33,501 nucleotides of DNA from Paenibacillus arenilitoris (lineage in GTDB: Bacteria; Bacillota; Bacilli; Paenibacillales; Paenibacillaceae). Within the stretch, counting starts at the first letter, position 1; each line of letters starts with the position of its first letter. Shown piece by piece: positions 33,389 through 33,501 of the stretch. The stretch lies in the NCBI RefSeq assembly GCF_014705655.1, contig NZ_JACXIY010000021.1:1-33501 (forward strand), written 5' to 3'. A program made the position numbers and the translations under genes. Under the pieces are notes generated by a model. That model ran no database searches. It saw nothing but the letters and a program-made list of their open reading frames with translations, and was not told where the DNA came from.

Positions 33389-33472
33389 AAAAGGTCGGGA
33401 TCGCGCCAAATAAGGGCACAAATTACCTCTATTTCGCTCAGACGCCCCAGTGGAGCGCCGAAAGAGAGGCAA

Positions 33473-33501
33473 TAGCGCCAACTTTTTCCCTTATTCCGCT
33501 A
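33473..33501. repeat. 29-bp intergenic repeat, second copy at the window edge
   Basis: Exact second copy, 113 bases after the first and ending at the last base of the window, so further copies may follow. No gene is visible in 33316-33501. Confidence 0.85.

Overview
The window looks like a moderately GC-rich, endospore-forming member of the Bacillota, most likely Paenibacillaceae (Paenibacillus or Cohnella type). This is inferred from a YheC/YheD spore-coat ATP-grasp protein, a GbsR-family regulator, an AraC regulator fused to a substrate-binding domain (Btr/YbbB type), strong AGGAGG ribosome sites, frequent GTG/TTG starts, and intergenic repeat families. No rRNA, tRNA, CRISPR array, phage or transposase gene was seen.

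Layout. 1-3324: the start codon of a divergent gene at the left edge, a SWIM zinc-finger gene split by an apparent one-base deletion, a VapBC-like locus with an intact antitoxin-like ORF and a decayed PIN toxin, and the YheC/YheD gene. 3397-9132: a DMT transporter, a divergent SDR/XRE-regulator pair, and a DeoR-HAD-MFS operon. 9145-15165: an ABC importer (two permeases and a lipoprotein) in one operon with a HAD phosphatase and a metallophosphoesterase, divergent from a GbsR-MerR regulator pair; this could be an organophosphate uptake and hydrolysis unit. 15183-17340: an imine-reductase-like oxidoreductase divergent from a second DMT transporter, with a MerR-type promoter (20-bp spacer, central palindrome) between them. 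17443-18297: three tandem copies of a 290-bp unit packed with TGAGG/CCTCA words and small hairpins, in a gene-free stretch of about 1.1 kb. 18367-20045: a Cys-rich pentapeptide-repeat protein and a GNAT acetyltransferase.

20286-33315 is the main attraction: an iron-regulated NIS siderophore operon. A Fur box precedes two tandem paralogous IucA/IucC synthetases, SbnA and SbnB (2,3-diaminopropionate synthesis), a 1014-residue fusion of a third IucA/IucC synthetase to an SbnH-like PLP decarboxylase, a flavin monooxygenase of the NtaA/DszA type, and an MFS exporter. A convergent Btr-like AraC sensor-regulator closes the locus. Nearly all junctions are 4-base start/stop overlaps. The enzyme set matches the logic of staphyloferrin B (three synthetases, DAP supply, decarboxylase). 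It differs by the fusion, by the monooxygenase, and by the absence of a dedicated citrate synthase (SbnG), SbnI and any uptake genes. I infer a staphyloferrin-B-like or modified carboxylate siderophore; the product cannot be read from the sequence.

The window ends in two copies of a 29-bp intergenic repeat, the second ending exactly at the window edge.
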